Shown here piece by piece: positions 13,005-22,725 of a stretch of 64,000 nt of DNA (position 1 is its first letter; each line of letters begins with the position of its first letter). This DNA comes from an uncultured beta proteobacterium. GTDB taxonomy: Bacteria; Pseudomonadota; Gammaproteobacteria; Burkholderiales; Burkholderiaceae_E. The stretch lies in NCBI GenBank assembly GCA_903934295.1, contig CAIZNI010000027.1, forward strand, positions 1 through 64,000. The letters run 5' to 3'. The translations under genes and the position numbers were made by a program. A model generated the notes under the pieces. The model did no database searches. It saw nothing but the letters and a program-made list of their open reading frames with translations, and was not told the origin of the DNA.

Positions 13005-13532
13005 ATGATGAAATCCCCCGAAGACCTCCTGAAGATGCAATCCGAAGCCTTCGGCGCGTCCAACGCGGTGATGGCCAAGGCCGTCGAACAGTTCGAGAAG
13101 CTCGCCGCCCTGAACCTGAAGGCCGCCACCGACACCTTCGCGCAGTCCACCGACCAGCTCAAGGCGCTGCTGTCGGCCAAGGATCCGCAGCAGGCCGCCA
13201 AGCTGTTGAGCGAGATGGCCCAGCCGTCCTCGGAAGCGCTGACCACCTATGCCAAGGAGTTCTTCGAACTCTCGAGCAAGACCGGCAACGAGCTGACCGC
13301 GATGGCCGAGAAGCAGATCGCCGACGGCAATCGTCAGCTGCTGACGGCGGTCGAGCTGTTCGCCAAGAGCGCGCCGGCCGGCTCCGAGGGCGCGGTGCAG
13401 ATGCTGCGCACCAGCGTGACCGCCGCGTCGTCGGCCTACGACCAGGTTTTCAAGGTCACGCGCCAGTTGGCCGAACAGGCCGAAGCCGGTCTGGCCAAGG
13501 CCGGCAAGGCCGCCGGCGGCAAGAAGGCCTGA
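13005..13532 (+). CDS. Phasin family protein (PHA granule-associated)
   Basis: 175 aa, almost wholly helical and rich in Ala, Lys, Glu and Gln, with the Phasin_2-type opening MMKSPEDLLKMQSEAFGASN and an Ala/Lys/Gly-rich tail (KAGKAAGGKKA) typical of PHA granule coat proteins. Phasins cover polyhydroxyalkanoate granules and control their number and size. No PHA synthase is in this window. SD AAGGAAA precedes tandem ATG codons at 13005 and 13008; either could start. A GC hairpin without a T tract (13540-13560) follows the stop. Confidence 0.85.
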   Translation: MMKSPEDLLKMQSEAFGASNAVMAKAVEQFEKLAALNLKAATDTFAQSTDQLKALLSAKDPQQAAKLLSEMAQPSSEALTTYAKEFFELSSKTGNELTAMAEKQIADGNRQLLTAVELFAKSAPAGSEGAVQMLRTSVTAASSAYDQVFKVTRQLAEQAEAGLAKAGKAAGGKKA

Positions 13533-13604
13533 ACGGAACCGGCGCCCTGCCGGGGCGCCGTCGCCATCGGCCCGGACCCGTCAAAAGCGGGTAGGATCGT
13601 GATC

Positions 13605-13628
13605 AAGGTCGCCCGCCCGGGCGACTTT
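13605..13628 (+). terminator. Intrinsic-terminator-like hairpin after the phasin gene
   Basis: GTCGCCCG (13608-13615), a 2-nt gap, then CGGGCGAC (13618-13625) form a perfect 8-bp stem, extendable by A-T/G-T pairs. It is followed by TTTGTCATTT. The T tract is weak, and the loop of 2 would need to open to 4 in RNA. It lies 76 nt after the phasin stop and just before the next gene. Confidence 0.4.
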
Positions 13629-13652
13629 GTCATTTGACCGGAGACCGATGCG

Positions 13653-15218
13653 ATGAACGGGGCCGAGAGCCTGGTCCACACCCTGCTCGATTCAGGGGTG
13701 GACGTGTGTTTCACCAATCCCGGCACCTCGGAGATGCATTTCGTCTCCGCGCTCGACCGGATCGACGGCATGCGCTGCGTGCTGGGCCTGTTCGAAGGGG
13801 TGGTCACCGGCGCAGCCGATGGCTACTGGCGAATCGCCGACAAGCCTGCGTGCACCCTGCTGCACCTGGGCCCCGGGCTGGGCAACGGCCTGGCCAACCT
13901 GCACAACGCCAAGAAGGCGCACTCGGGCATCGTGAACATCGTGGGCGAGCACGCCACGTACCACGTGCCGCTCAATGCGCCGCTGACCAGCGACATCGAG
14001 GGCGTTGCCCGGCCGATGTCGCACTGGGTCCACACCAGCCGCTCGGCCGACGACATCGCCGCTGACGGCAAGGCGGCGGTCGCGGCGGCCCGGACGTCGC
14101 CCGGTCAGATCGCCACACTGATTCTGCCGGCCGACACCGCCTGGACTGAGCTGTCGGCCACCGCGTCGGTGCCCGGTGGCGGACCGACGGCGCCGCCTGC
14201 GCAGCGCCCGCTCGACGCGGCGCGCCTGGAAGCGGCCGCTGCGAGCCTCGCCGGCCCCGACACCTTGCTGCTGCTGGGCGGCTCGGCGCTGCGCGAAGGC
14301 GCGCTGGCGCGGGCCGGCCAGATCGCCGCGCGCACCGGCTGCGCGCTGATGTCCGAGTTTTCCGCCGCCCGCGTGCAGCGCGGCGCTGGCCGCGTGGTCG
14401 CCCCGCGGGTGCCCTATGTGGTGGCGGCCGCCCAGGCGGCGCTCGCGCGCTATCGCAAGATCGTGCTGGTGGGCACCACGCCGCCGGTGGCTTTCTTCGC
14501 CTATCCGGGCAAGCCCAGCCTGCTGGCACCCGAGGGCTGCGAGTTCATCACCCTGGCTGAAGTCGATCAGAACCTCGACCAGGCGCTGGCCGCGCTGGCC
14601 GATCGCCTGGGCGCCAGTGCGCTGGCGCCGGCTGGCATCGCCGCCCGCAGCCGGCCGGCGGGCGCGCTGCCCACCGGCAAGCCCGATGCCGAGGGCATTG
14701 CCGCGGTCCTGGCCGCGCTGCTGCCCGAACACGCGATCGTGGTCGACGAGTCGGTCACCGTCGGTCGCGCCTTCGGCAGCGCCACGCTGGGCGCCGCTCC
14801 CCACGACTGGCTGACCGGCACCGGCGGCTCGATCGGCTTCGCGATGCCCAACGCGGTGGGCGCGGCACTGGCCGCCCCCGATCGCCGGGTGGTGGTGCTC
14901 GAGGGCGACGGCAGCGGGATGTACACCCCGCAGGCGCTCTGGACGATGGCCCGCGAGGGCCTGAACACCACCGTGGTGGTGTTCGCCAACCGGGCCTACC
15001 AGATCCTGCGTGGCGAGCTCGACGCGGTGGGTGCGGGCGCCCCCGGCCCGCGCGCCAACCGCATGCTGCTGCTGGACCAGCCGACCCTCGACTGGGTGTC
15101 CCTCGCGCGCGGCATGGGCGTCTCGGCCACCCGGGCCGAGGACCTGGCAGCGTTTGCCGACCAGTTCGCGCGCTCGCTGGCCACGCCCGGCCCGAGCCTG
15201 ATCGAACTGGTCGTCTGA
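13653..15218 (+). CDS. Thiamine-diphosphate-dependent enzyme, acetolactate synthase-like
   Basis: 521 aa ThDP enzyme with the three-domain POX/ALS layout. The N-terminal Pyr domain carries the cofactor-activating Glu48 (LFEGVVTGAADGYWR). The central domain is about 190-320. The C-terminal PP domain has the Mg-ThDP motif starting GDGSGMYTPQALW near 411 and ending in a conserved Asn. It lacks the length and the partner small subunit of IlvB, so an anabolic acetolactate synthase is unlikely. Benzoylformate decarboxylase-type or another 2-oxoacid decarboxylase or lyase is possible. The ATG at 13653 follows GGAGACCGATGCG. The downstream NAD-binding gene is 18 nt away and probably cotranscribed. 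Confidence 0.75.
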   Translation: MNGAESLVHTLLDSGVDVCFTNPGTSEMHFVSALDRIDGMRCVLGLFEGVVTGAADGYWRIADKPACTLLHLGPGLGNGLANLHNAKKAHSGIVNIVGEHATYHVPLNAPLTSDIEGVARPMSHWVHTSRSADDIAADGKAAVAAARTSPGQIATLILPADTAWTELSATASVPGGGPTAPPAQRPLDAARLEAAAASLAGPDTLLLLGGSALREGALARAGQIAARTGCALMSEFSAARVQRGAGRVVAPRVPYVVAAAQAALARYRKIVLVGTTPPVAFFAYPGKPSLLAPEGCEFITLAEVDQNLDQALAALADRLGASALAPAGIAARSRPAGALPTGKPDAEGIAAVLAALLPEHAIVVDESVTVGRAFGSATLGAAPHDWLTGTGGSIGFAMPNAVGAALAAPDRRVVVLEGDGSGMYTPQALWTMAREGLNTTVVVFANRAYQILRGELDAVGAGAPGPRANRMLLLDQPTLDWVSLARGMGVSATRAEDLAAFADQFARSLATPGPSLIELVV

Positions 15219-15236
15219 GCGCGACGGGCCGCCCGC

Positions 15237-15902
15237 ATGGCTGAAATGGCCCGGACGGCCCTGGTGGCGGGCGCGGTCGGGCGACTGGGTGAGGCACTGC
15301 TCAACCGCGTGCTGGCCAGCGGCGACTACCGCACGGTGGTGGCCCTGGCCCAGGCGCCGATGGCCCTGGGCGTGCGCGGGCTGGCGCTGGCGTCGCTGGT
15401 CGATCTGCCGCGCCTGGACGATGTGTTCCTGCTGCCCAGCGACAGCCGCGACCCGGCGGTGCGCTCGTTTCACGGCCGCGATGCGCCCTTCGTGCAGGTC
15501 GACGCCTTGCAGGTGGAGGCGATCGCCCAGGCGGCCTGCCAGGCCGGTGCGCGCCGGCTGGTGCTGGTCGCGCCCACTCCCGTGTGGCAGCAGATGGGCG
15601 GATTGCACGGCGGGCTGTCCGGGCAGGCCGAACTCGCGCTCGCGGCGCTGCCATTGTCCAGCCTCACCGTGCTGCGCCCGGTCGCCGCGTCGGCCAGCCG
15701 GGCGAGCGGCCTCGTCGAGCGGATCGCCGCGTTCTACACCAGCCTGCAACTGCTCGCGATGCCCCGCTCGATGGAGATCATCCCGAGTGAAAAGCTTGCC
15801 CGCTGCGCCCTCGAGGCGATGCGCCGGGCCGGCGACGGTGTGCGAATCTTCGGGGCGGATAGAATTTCAACATTGCTCGACCCGGTCCCCGAAGGTGCGT
15901 GA
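15237..15902 (+). CDS. NAD(P)-binding Rossmann-fold protein
   Basis: 221 aa. The N-terminal dinucleotide motif VAGAVGRLGEALLNRVLASG (about 10-29) replaces the usual GATGxxG. The rest resembles atypical short-chain or NmrA-like oxidoreductases (ARRLVLVAPTPV, LTVLRP.A). No catalytic YxxxK is evident, so enzymatic activity is uncertain. It sits 18 nt after the ThDP enzyme and 66 nt before hemE. Confidence 0.6.
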   Translation: MAEMARTALVAGAVGRLGEALLNRVLASGDYRTVVALAQAPMALGVRGLALASLVDLPRLDDVFLLPSDSRDPAVRSFHGRDAPFVQVDALQVEAIAQAACQAGARRLVLVAPTPVWQQMGGLHGGLSGQAELALAALPLSSLTVLRPVAASASRASGLVERIAAFYTSLQLLAMPRSMEIIPSEKLARCALEAMRRAGDGVRIFGADRISTLLDPVPEGA

Positions 15903-15968
15903 ACGGCGCCTTCCCCCTGACTCGCGGCCCGGACCGCCGACGCACCCTACTTCCGAAAGACCCTGCCC

Positions 15969-17063
15969 ATGACCGCCGCCCCGAACGACACCTTCCTGCG
16001 CGCCCTGCGCCGGGAATCCACCGAGCACACCCCCGTCTGGCTGATGCGTCAGGCCGGCCGCTATCTGCCGGAATACAACGCGACCCGCGCCCGCGCCGGC
16101 AGCTTCTTGAACCTTTGCAAGAATCCGGAGCTGGCCTGCGAGGTCACCCTGCAGCCGCTCAAGCGCTATCCCCTGGACGCGGCCATCCTCTTCTCGGACA
16201 TCCTGACGGTACCCGATGCGATGGGGCTGGGCCTGTATTTCGCCGACGGCGAAGGTCCGCGCTTCGAGCGTCCGGTGCGCGATGAGGCGGCGGTGAGCCA
16301 GCTCGCGGTGCCCGATCCCAATGATTCGCTGCGCTATGTGATGGACGCGGTGCGCACCATCCGCGGGGCGCTGGGCGGCAGCGTCCCGCTGATCGGCTTC
16401 TCCGGCAGCCCGTTCACGCTGGCCTGCTACATGGTCGAGGGCGGGGGCAGCGACGACTTCCGCCGCATCAAGACCATGCTCTACAGCCGTCCCGACCTGC
16501 TGCACCGCATCCTCGAGGTCAACGCGCAGGCGGTGGCGGCCTATCTGAACGCCCAGATCGAGGCGGGCGCCCAGGTGGTCATGATCTTCGACTCCTGGGG
16601 CGGCGTGCTGGCGGATGCGGCTTTCCAGGAATTCTCGCTGGCCTATACCCGCAAGGTCCTGGCCGGTCTGAAACGGGATCGGGTGGAGAACGGCCAGTCG
16701 GTCCGGGTGCCGACCATCGTCTTCACCAAGGGCGGCGGGTTGTGGCTCGAATCGATCGCCGACAGCGGTGCCGACGCGGTGGGGGTCGACTGGACGGTGA
16801 ACCTGGCGCAGGCGCGCCAGCGCATCGGCGCGCGCTGCGCAATCCAGGGCAATCTCGATCCGATGTCCCTGATGGCCTCCCCCGACCAGGTGCGCGCCGA
16901 GGCCCGCAAGGTGCTCGACAGCTACGGCACGCCCGCCGCCGGCCACGGCCACGTCTTCAATCTCGGTCACGGCATCTCGCAGTTCACCCCGCCCGACAAC
17001 GTGCTGGCGCTGGTCGAGACCGTGCACCAGCACAGCCGCGAAATGCGCCGCCGCGGCGGTTAG
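15969..17063 (+). CDS. hemE: Uroporphyrinogen decarboxylase
   Basis: 364 aa. Converts uroporphyrinogen III to coproporphyrinogen III in haem synthesis. Both signatures are present: [15 protein letters not shown] near the N-terminus (substrate-binding Arg residues) and [16 protein letters not shown] in the middle. The C-terminal NLGHGI.Q motif is also present. Full length. Its 3' flank is the unusual 352-bp hemE-priA intergenic region. Confidence 0.96.
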   Translation: MTAAPNDTFLRALRRESTEHTPVWLMRQAGRYLPEYNATRARAGSFLNLCKNPELACEVTLQPLKRYPLDAAILFSDILTVPDAMGLGLYFADGEGPRFERPVRDEAAVSQLAVPDPNDSLRYVMDAVRTIRGALGGSVPLIGFSGSPFTLACYMVEGGGSDDFRRIKTMLYSRPDLLHRILEVNAQAVAAYLNAQIEAGAQVVMIFDSWGGVLADAAFQEFSLAYTRKVLAGLKRDRVENGQSVRVPTIVFTKGGGLWLESIADSGADAVGVDWTVNLAQARQRIGARCAIQGNLDPMSLMASPDQVRAEARKVLDSYGTPAAGHGHVFNLGHGISQFTPPDNVLALVETVHQHSREMRRRGG

Positions 17064-17150
17064 CGCGCCCTCACTTCAGCGCTCAGCCAGCCCTGCTGTG
17101 AGCCGTCCCGGTGCCCCATAAAGGCTTTCGGGCGGACTGTGGTTTCGGAC

Positions 17151-17195
17151 TTATGCACACTTGACGACCGATGCCCAAGTGTGCATCCGGGTTTT
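17151..17195. promoter_or_regulatory. Inverted repeat joining two head-to-head DnaA-like boxes; possible hemE terminator
   Basis: ATGCACACTTG (17153-17163) and CAAGTGTGCAT (17176-17186) are a perfect 11-bp inverted repeat with a 12-bp spacer. TTATGCACA (17151-17159) overlaps the left arm and TGTGCATCC (17180-17188) the right. CCGGG and then five T (17191-17195... ) follow, so as RNA it could also be an intrinsic terminator for hemE, with the T tract displaced by about 5 nt from the stem. Confidence 0.45.
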
Positions 17196-17314
17196 TCGAT
17201 GTGCCTGGACCGGTTTTGCAAGTCATTGAAATATAGGGATATTTTCCTGTCGAAAAATCAGGCAACCGACCTCGGCTCAAGGACTGGCGCGGATTTCCGG
17301 GCAATCGGCAAAGG

Positions 17315-17335
17315 TTAACCACAGTTTTATCCACA
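17315..17335 (+). promoter_or_regulatory. Tandem DnaA boxes
   Basis: TTAACCACA (17315-17323) and TTATCCACA (17327-17335) are in the same orientation, 12 bp apart start to start, each followed by G. The second is the high-affinity consensus box. They end about 80 bp upstream of the priA start. Confidence 0.6.
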
Positions 17336-17415
17336 GGCCCTGTGAACGAATCGAAAATCTCTCGTTACTGCGTCGGCTTAGTGTCTGAACTTAAAGTAGT
17401 TTCGAGCTTGGCGGC

Positions 17416-19489
<2,074 letters not shown>

Positions 19490-19507
19490 CGTTTTCACCC
19501 CCCCCCT

Positions 19508-21559
19508 GTGTCCACCCCCCTGAATCCCGCCCAGCGCGAGGCGATCCGCTATCTCGACGGTCCGTGCCTGGTCATTGCGGGCGCCGGCAGCGGCAAGACG
19601 CGGGTGATCACCCACAAGATCGCGCACCTGGTCGACAGCGGCGTGCAGGCCTCGTCGATTGCCGCGATCACCTTCACCAACAAGGCGGCCCAGGAGATGC
19701 AGGAGCGCCTGGGCGCACTGGTGAAGCTGCCCGAGCGGCAGCGCCCGCTGGTGAGCACCTTTCATTCGCTGGGTGTGCAGATCGTGCGCAGCGAGGCGCG
19801 CGCGCTGGGCCTCAAACCCGCCTTCTCGATCCTGGATGCCGATGACTCGGGCGGCATCCTGCAACAGGCGCTGGCCACCACCGACCGCAAGCTGCTGCGC
19901 GCCGCCCAGACCCGCATCTCGCTGTGGAAGAACGCGATGGTCGAGCCGGCCGCGGCGCTCGGGCTGGCCGCCGACCAGACCGAGCAGATGATCGCGCTCG
20001 CCTATCGCGATTACGCCGCGACGCTGGCGGCCTATCAGGCGGTCGATTTCGATGACCTGATCCGCCTGCCGGTGAAGCTGCTGCGCGAGGATGCGGGGGC
20101 CGCGCAGCGCTGGCGCGAAAAGCTGCGCTACCTGCTGGTCGACGAGTACCAGGACACCAACGCCAGCCAGTACGAGCTGCTGCGCCTGCTGGCCGGGCCG
20201 CGCGCCGCCTTCACCGCGGTGGGCGACGACGACCAGTCGATCTACGGCTGGCGCGGTGCCACGCTCGAGAATCTCGACCGTTTGGGCAAAGACTATCCTG
20301 AATTGCGGGTCATCAAGCTCGAGCAGAACTACCGTTCCAGCGCCAACATCCTGCAGGCGGCCAACCGGCTGATCGCGCACAACCCGAAGCTGCATGAAAA
20401 GACGCTGTGGTCGGAGCTGGGCGCCGGCGACCCGCTGACGGTGGTCGCCTGCGAGAACGACGAACAGGAGGCCGAGTCGGTGGTGGCCCGCCTCAGCGCC
20501 AGCAAGTTCGAGCGCCGGGGCCAGTACGCCGACTACGCGATCCTGTATCGCGGCAACTACCAGGCGCGGGTGCTCGAGCAGGCGCTGCGCAAGGAGCGCA
20601 TTCCCTATGTGCTGTCGGGCGGCCAGAGCTTCTTCGAGCGCGCCGAGATTCGCGATCTGCTGGCCTATCTGCGCCTGCTGGCCAACGACGACGACGATCC
20701 GGCCTTCATCCGGGCGATCACCACGCCGCGGCGCGGCGTCGGTACCGCGACGCTGGCGGCGCTGGGCGAGTACGCCGGCCAGCGCCAGGTGTCGATGTTC
20801 GCCGCGCTTTTCGAAGCCGGGTTCGAGAGCCGGTTGCCGGCTCGCCAGCGCGAACCGATGCGCGAGTTCGGCGAGTTCATCAACCGCATCGGCGCGCGCG
20901 CCGCCCGCGAGCCCGCCGCCCAGGTCCTGGACGACCTGATCGAGGCGATCGGCTATCACGCCTGGCTCTATGAGTCGGGCGACGAGAAGCAGGCCGCGCA
21001 GCGCTGGGGCAACGTCACCGATTTCGTCGACTGGCTCAAGAAGCGCGCCGAGGAGGATGGCGCGAACCTGGTGCAGCTGGCGCAGACGGTGGCGCTGCTC
21101 TCGCAGCTCGATCGCCGCGACGACAGTCAGGACGCGGTGAGCCTGTCCACCGTCCATGCCGCCAAGGGCCTGGAGTTCGCCCATGTGTTCATCGTCGGCT
21201 GCGAGGAGGGCATGATGCCGCACCTGGGCGGGCTGGAGATCGACGAACCGGGCACCGGCGAGCCCGGTGCGCCCGGCGTCCCGGAAAGCGCCGATGCACT
21301 CGCGCAGCGGGTGCGGGTCGAGGAGGAGCGGCGCCTGATGTATGTGGCGGTCACCCGCGCCAAGCGCAGCCTGACGCTGACCTGGTGCGGCTCACGCAAG
21401 CGGGCCCGCGACCTGTTGCGGCGGGAGCCGTCGCGCTTCCTGGGGGAGATGCAGCTGCAGGCGTCGCCCGCCGCCCGGAAAACCGACCAGGGGGACGCGC
21501 GCGAGCGGCTGTCGCAGCTGCGCGCCTTGCTGGCCGGGGCGGGCAAACCGGGCAAGTAA
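19508..21559 (+). CDS. rep: ATP-dependent DNA helicase Rep (UvrD/Rep family)
   Basis: 683 aa SF1A 3'-5' helicase that clears proteins ahead of forks and cooperates with PriA in restart. Motif I AGAGSGKTRV (about 24-33), Ia ITFTNKAAQEM, II VDEYQDTN, III VGDDDQSIYGWRGA, IV EQNYRSS, V TVHAAKGLEF and VI YVAVTRAK are all intact. GTG start at 19508, just 18 nt after priA. Length and motif spacing fit Rep better than UvrD (no long C-terminal Tudor region). Confidence 0.92.
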   Translation: MSTPLNPAQREAIRYLDGPCLVIAGAGSGKTRVITHKIAHLVDSGVQASSIAAITFTNKAAQEMQERLGALVKLPERQRPLVSTFHSLGVQIVRSEARALGLKPAFSILDADDSGGILQQALATTDRKLLRAAQTRISLWKNAMVEPAAALGLAADQTEQMIALAYRDYAATLAAYQAVDFDDLIRLPVKLLREDAGAAQRWREKLRYLLVDEYQDTNASQYELLRLLAGPRAAFTAVGDDDQSIYGWRGATLENLDRLGKDYPELRVIKLEQNYRSSANILQAANRLIAHNPKLHEKTLWSELGAGDPLTVVACENDEQEAESVVARLSASKFERRGQYADYAILYRGNYQARVLEQALRKERIPYVLSGGQSFFERAEIRDLLAYLRLLANDDDDPAFIRAITTPRRGVGTATLAALGEYAGQRQVSMFAALFEAGFESRLPARQREPMREFGEFINRIGARAAREPAAQVLDDLIEAIGYHAWLYESGDEKQAAQRWGNVTDFVDWLKKRAEEDGANLVQLAQTVALLSQLDRRDDSQDAVSLSTVHAAKGLEFAHVFIVGCEEGMMPHLGGLEIDEPGTGEPGAPGVPESADALAQRVRVEEERRLMYVAVTRAKRSLTLTWCGSRKRARDLLRREPSRFLGEMQLQASPAARKTDQGDARERLSQLRALLAGAGKPGK

Positions 21560-21574
21560 GCCCGGCCGGGAAAG

Positions 21575-21656
21575 GGCTGCCGGACCGAGGGGTTGCCGGA
21601 CCGAGGGGCTGCCGGACCGAGCGGGCTGCCGGACCGAGCGGGCTGCCGGCGCTGCC
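21575..21656. repeat. Tandem repeat of 16-17 bp between rep and cytochrome c
   Basis: Four units beginning GGCTGCCGGACCGAG(C)G are at 21575-21590, 21591-21606 (one T variant), 21607-21623 and 21624-21640, with a degenerate fifth to 21656. The third and fourth units are 17 bp and identical, as if recently duplicated. The array fills the convergent spacer between rep and the cytochrome gene. It contains inverted GGC/GCC segments but no T tract. Confidence 0.85.
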
Positions 21657-21681
21657 GGCCGGGGCGCGGCAGCGGGCCGTC

Positions 21682-22248
21682 TTACTTGCTGGCGGGGGCG
21701 GCTGCCGGCATGGCAGGGGCAGCGCCCGGCGCAGCGGCCGGCGCTTCGGCGGCAGCCGGCGCCTTGGGCTCGGCGAACTTGGCCCCGGCCGCATTGGCCA
21801 TGTGCACCACCGCGCGGCCGATCTCGAGGTCCTCGTATTCTCCGCCGGCCTGCGCGGCCATCGCGCCCTTGCCCTTGAGCGCCGAGGTCAGCAGCGCCTC
21901 GTAGCCGGTCTTGAGGCGGGCGGCCCAGGCACCGGCATCGCCGAGCTTGGGTGCACCGGCCGCACCGACCTCGTGGCAGGCCGAGCACTGGGCCTTGTAG
22001 ACCTCTTCACCCGCGCGCAGCGCCTTGGCTCCGGCGGCGCCCTTCAGCTCGAAGCGGGCCACCGGCTGGATGCGCGCCTCGGTGGCTTCGGCCGTCAGGG
22101 CCTGATTGCCCGAGCCGCCGCGGTCGCCCGCGCCGACATACTTGACCAGCAACACGATGATGAGGATGGGCACCACGAAGGACAGGACCACCACGGTGAT
22201 CAGCTGTTTAGGTGTCTTGATGAAGCTTTCTTCTTCGCCTGAGCTCAT
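21682..22248 (-). CDS. Membrane-anchored class I cytochrome c (c5-like)
   Basis: 188 aa. An uncleaved N-terminal helix (about 16-37, LITVVVLSFVVPILIIVLLV) anchors a periplasmic domain. There is one haem-attachment site CSACH at 88-92 and a probable distal Met at 130 (KGKGAM) in a cytochrome c5-type fold of about 75 residues. The last 35 residues are a low-complexity Ala/Pro tail. It probably carries electrons in respiration. The ATG at 22248 is the only start before the anchor. Confidence 0.85.
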   Translation of the reverse strand: MSSGEEESFIKTPKQLITVVVLSFVVPILIIVLLVKYVGAGDRGGSGNQALTAEATEARIQPVARFELKGAAGAKALRAGEEVYKAQCSACHEVGAAGAPKLGDAGAWAARLKTGYEALLTSALKGKGAMAAQAGGEYEDLEIGRAVVHMANAAGAKFAEPKAPAAAEAPAAAPGAAPAMPAAAPASK

Positions 22249-22325
22249 GCGCTATTCCCAAGTTGGCCGCAGTGATCAAAGCCTTGAATTCTAATGGAAA
22301 ACGCAGTCCCCATGAGCCCGCCGCG

Positions 22326-22354
22326 TGGACTGCGTCGCGAAAACGGGGTATTCT
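22326..22354 (+). promoter_or_regulatory. Possible promoter of tRNA-Arg
   Basis: TGGACT (22326-22331) and TATTCT (22349-22354) are 17 bp apart, four and four or five matches to consensus, placing a start about 40 nt upstream of the tRNA. Confidence 0.35.
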
Positions 22355-22402
22355 TGTCGTCTCCCCTGCCGGCGTCGTGATTCAGATGCGCCGGCCACAC
22401 AG

Positions 22403-22478
22403 GCGCCCGTAGCTCAGTGGATAGAGTACTGGCCTCCGAAGCCAGGGGTCGCTGGTTCGATCCCAGCCGGGCGCGCCA
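22403..22478 (+). tRNA. tRNA-Arg (anticodon CCG)
   Basis: 76 nt cloverleaf. The acceptor stem GCGCCCG pairs with CGGGCGC, with discriminator G and an encoded CCA (22476-22478). The D arm begins TAGCTCAGTGGATAGAG. The anticodon stem CTGGC/GCCAG encloses CTCCGAA, anticodon CCG, which reads CGG arginine codons. The T arm contains GGTTCGATCC. It stands alone between the cytochrome and PhoX genes. 22479-22694 downstream shows no gene. Confidence 0.97.
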
Positions 22479-22694
22479 CCCTCTTGTCAGACTTCTCAGA
22501 CTTGTCTTCGCGTCTTCCGCCGATCCGTGGCGCAGCAGCGCTGGCGTTCGTGCGCGCCTGACGGTGCCGGGCTGTGCCGCCCGGGGGCGGCCGAAACAGG
22601 CCATTGCGCCTGCCCGCGGCTGAAACGAACAGGCCGCCAGGCCGCCGGGCGGTTCATGCGCCCAGCCGCCCAGCGGCCCGTTCGATGCCTTCAA

Positions 22695-22718
22695 CGGCCC
22701 GATCAGCTGATCGGGCCG
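22695..22718. terminator. Perfect 24-bp palindrome downstream of phoX-like gene
   Basis: The arm CGGCCCGATCAG (22695-22706) is followed directly by its exact reverse complement (22707-22718). It lies 8 nt beyond the stop of the minus-strand PhoX gene. As RNA it makes a strong stem, but there is no T tract in either direction, so it may stabilise the 3' end or act with Rho rather than be a canonical terminator. Confidence 0.45.
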
Positions 22719-22725
22719 GTATGCC

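Larger units (their letters stand above)
17064..17415. other. hemE-priA intergenic region with DnaA boxes and AT-rich core (origin-like)
   Basis: 352 bp without a plausible gene. It contains TTATGCACA (17151-17159) and TTATCCACA (17327-17335), both full matches to the DnaA box TTATNCACA. TTAACCACA (17315-17323) has one mismatch. Weaker 7-of-9 matches occur on the opposite strand at 17139-17147, 17180-17188 and 17341-17349. Between the box groups, 17211-17260 is 33 A/T of 50 in a genome of about one third A/T. This combination resembles a replication origin or a DnaA-controlled promoter region. An adjacent hemE is also the flank of oriC in Caulobacter and Rickettsia. Confidence 0.45.

Noticed and set aside
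13540-13560. GC hairpin after the phasin stop as an intrinsic terminator
   Set aside because: An 8-bp stem with 5-nt loop is present, but it is followed by TCGCCATCGG with no T tract.
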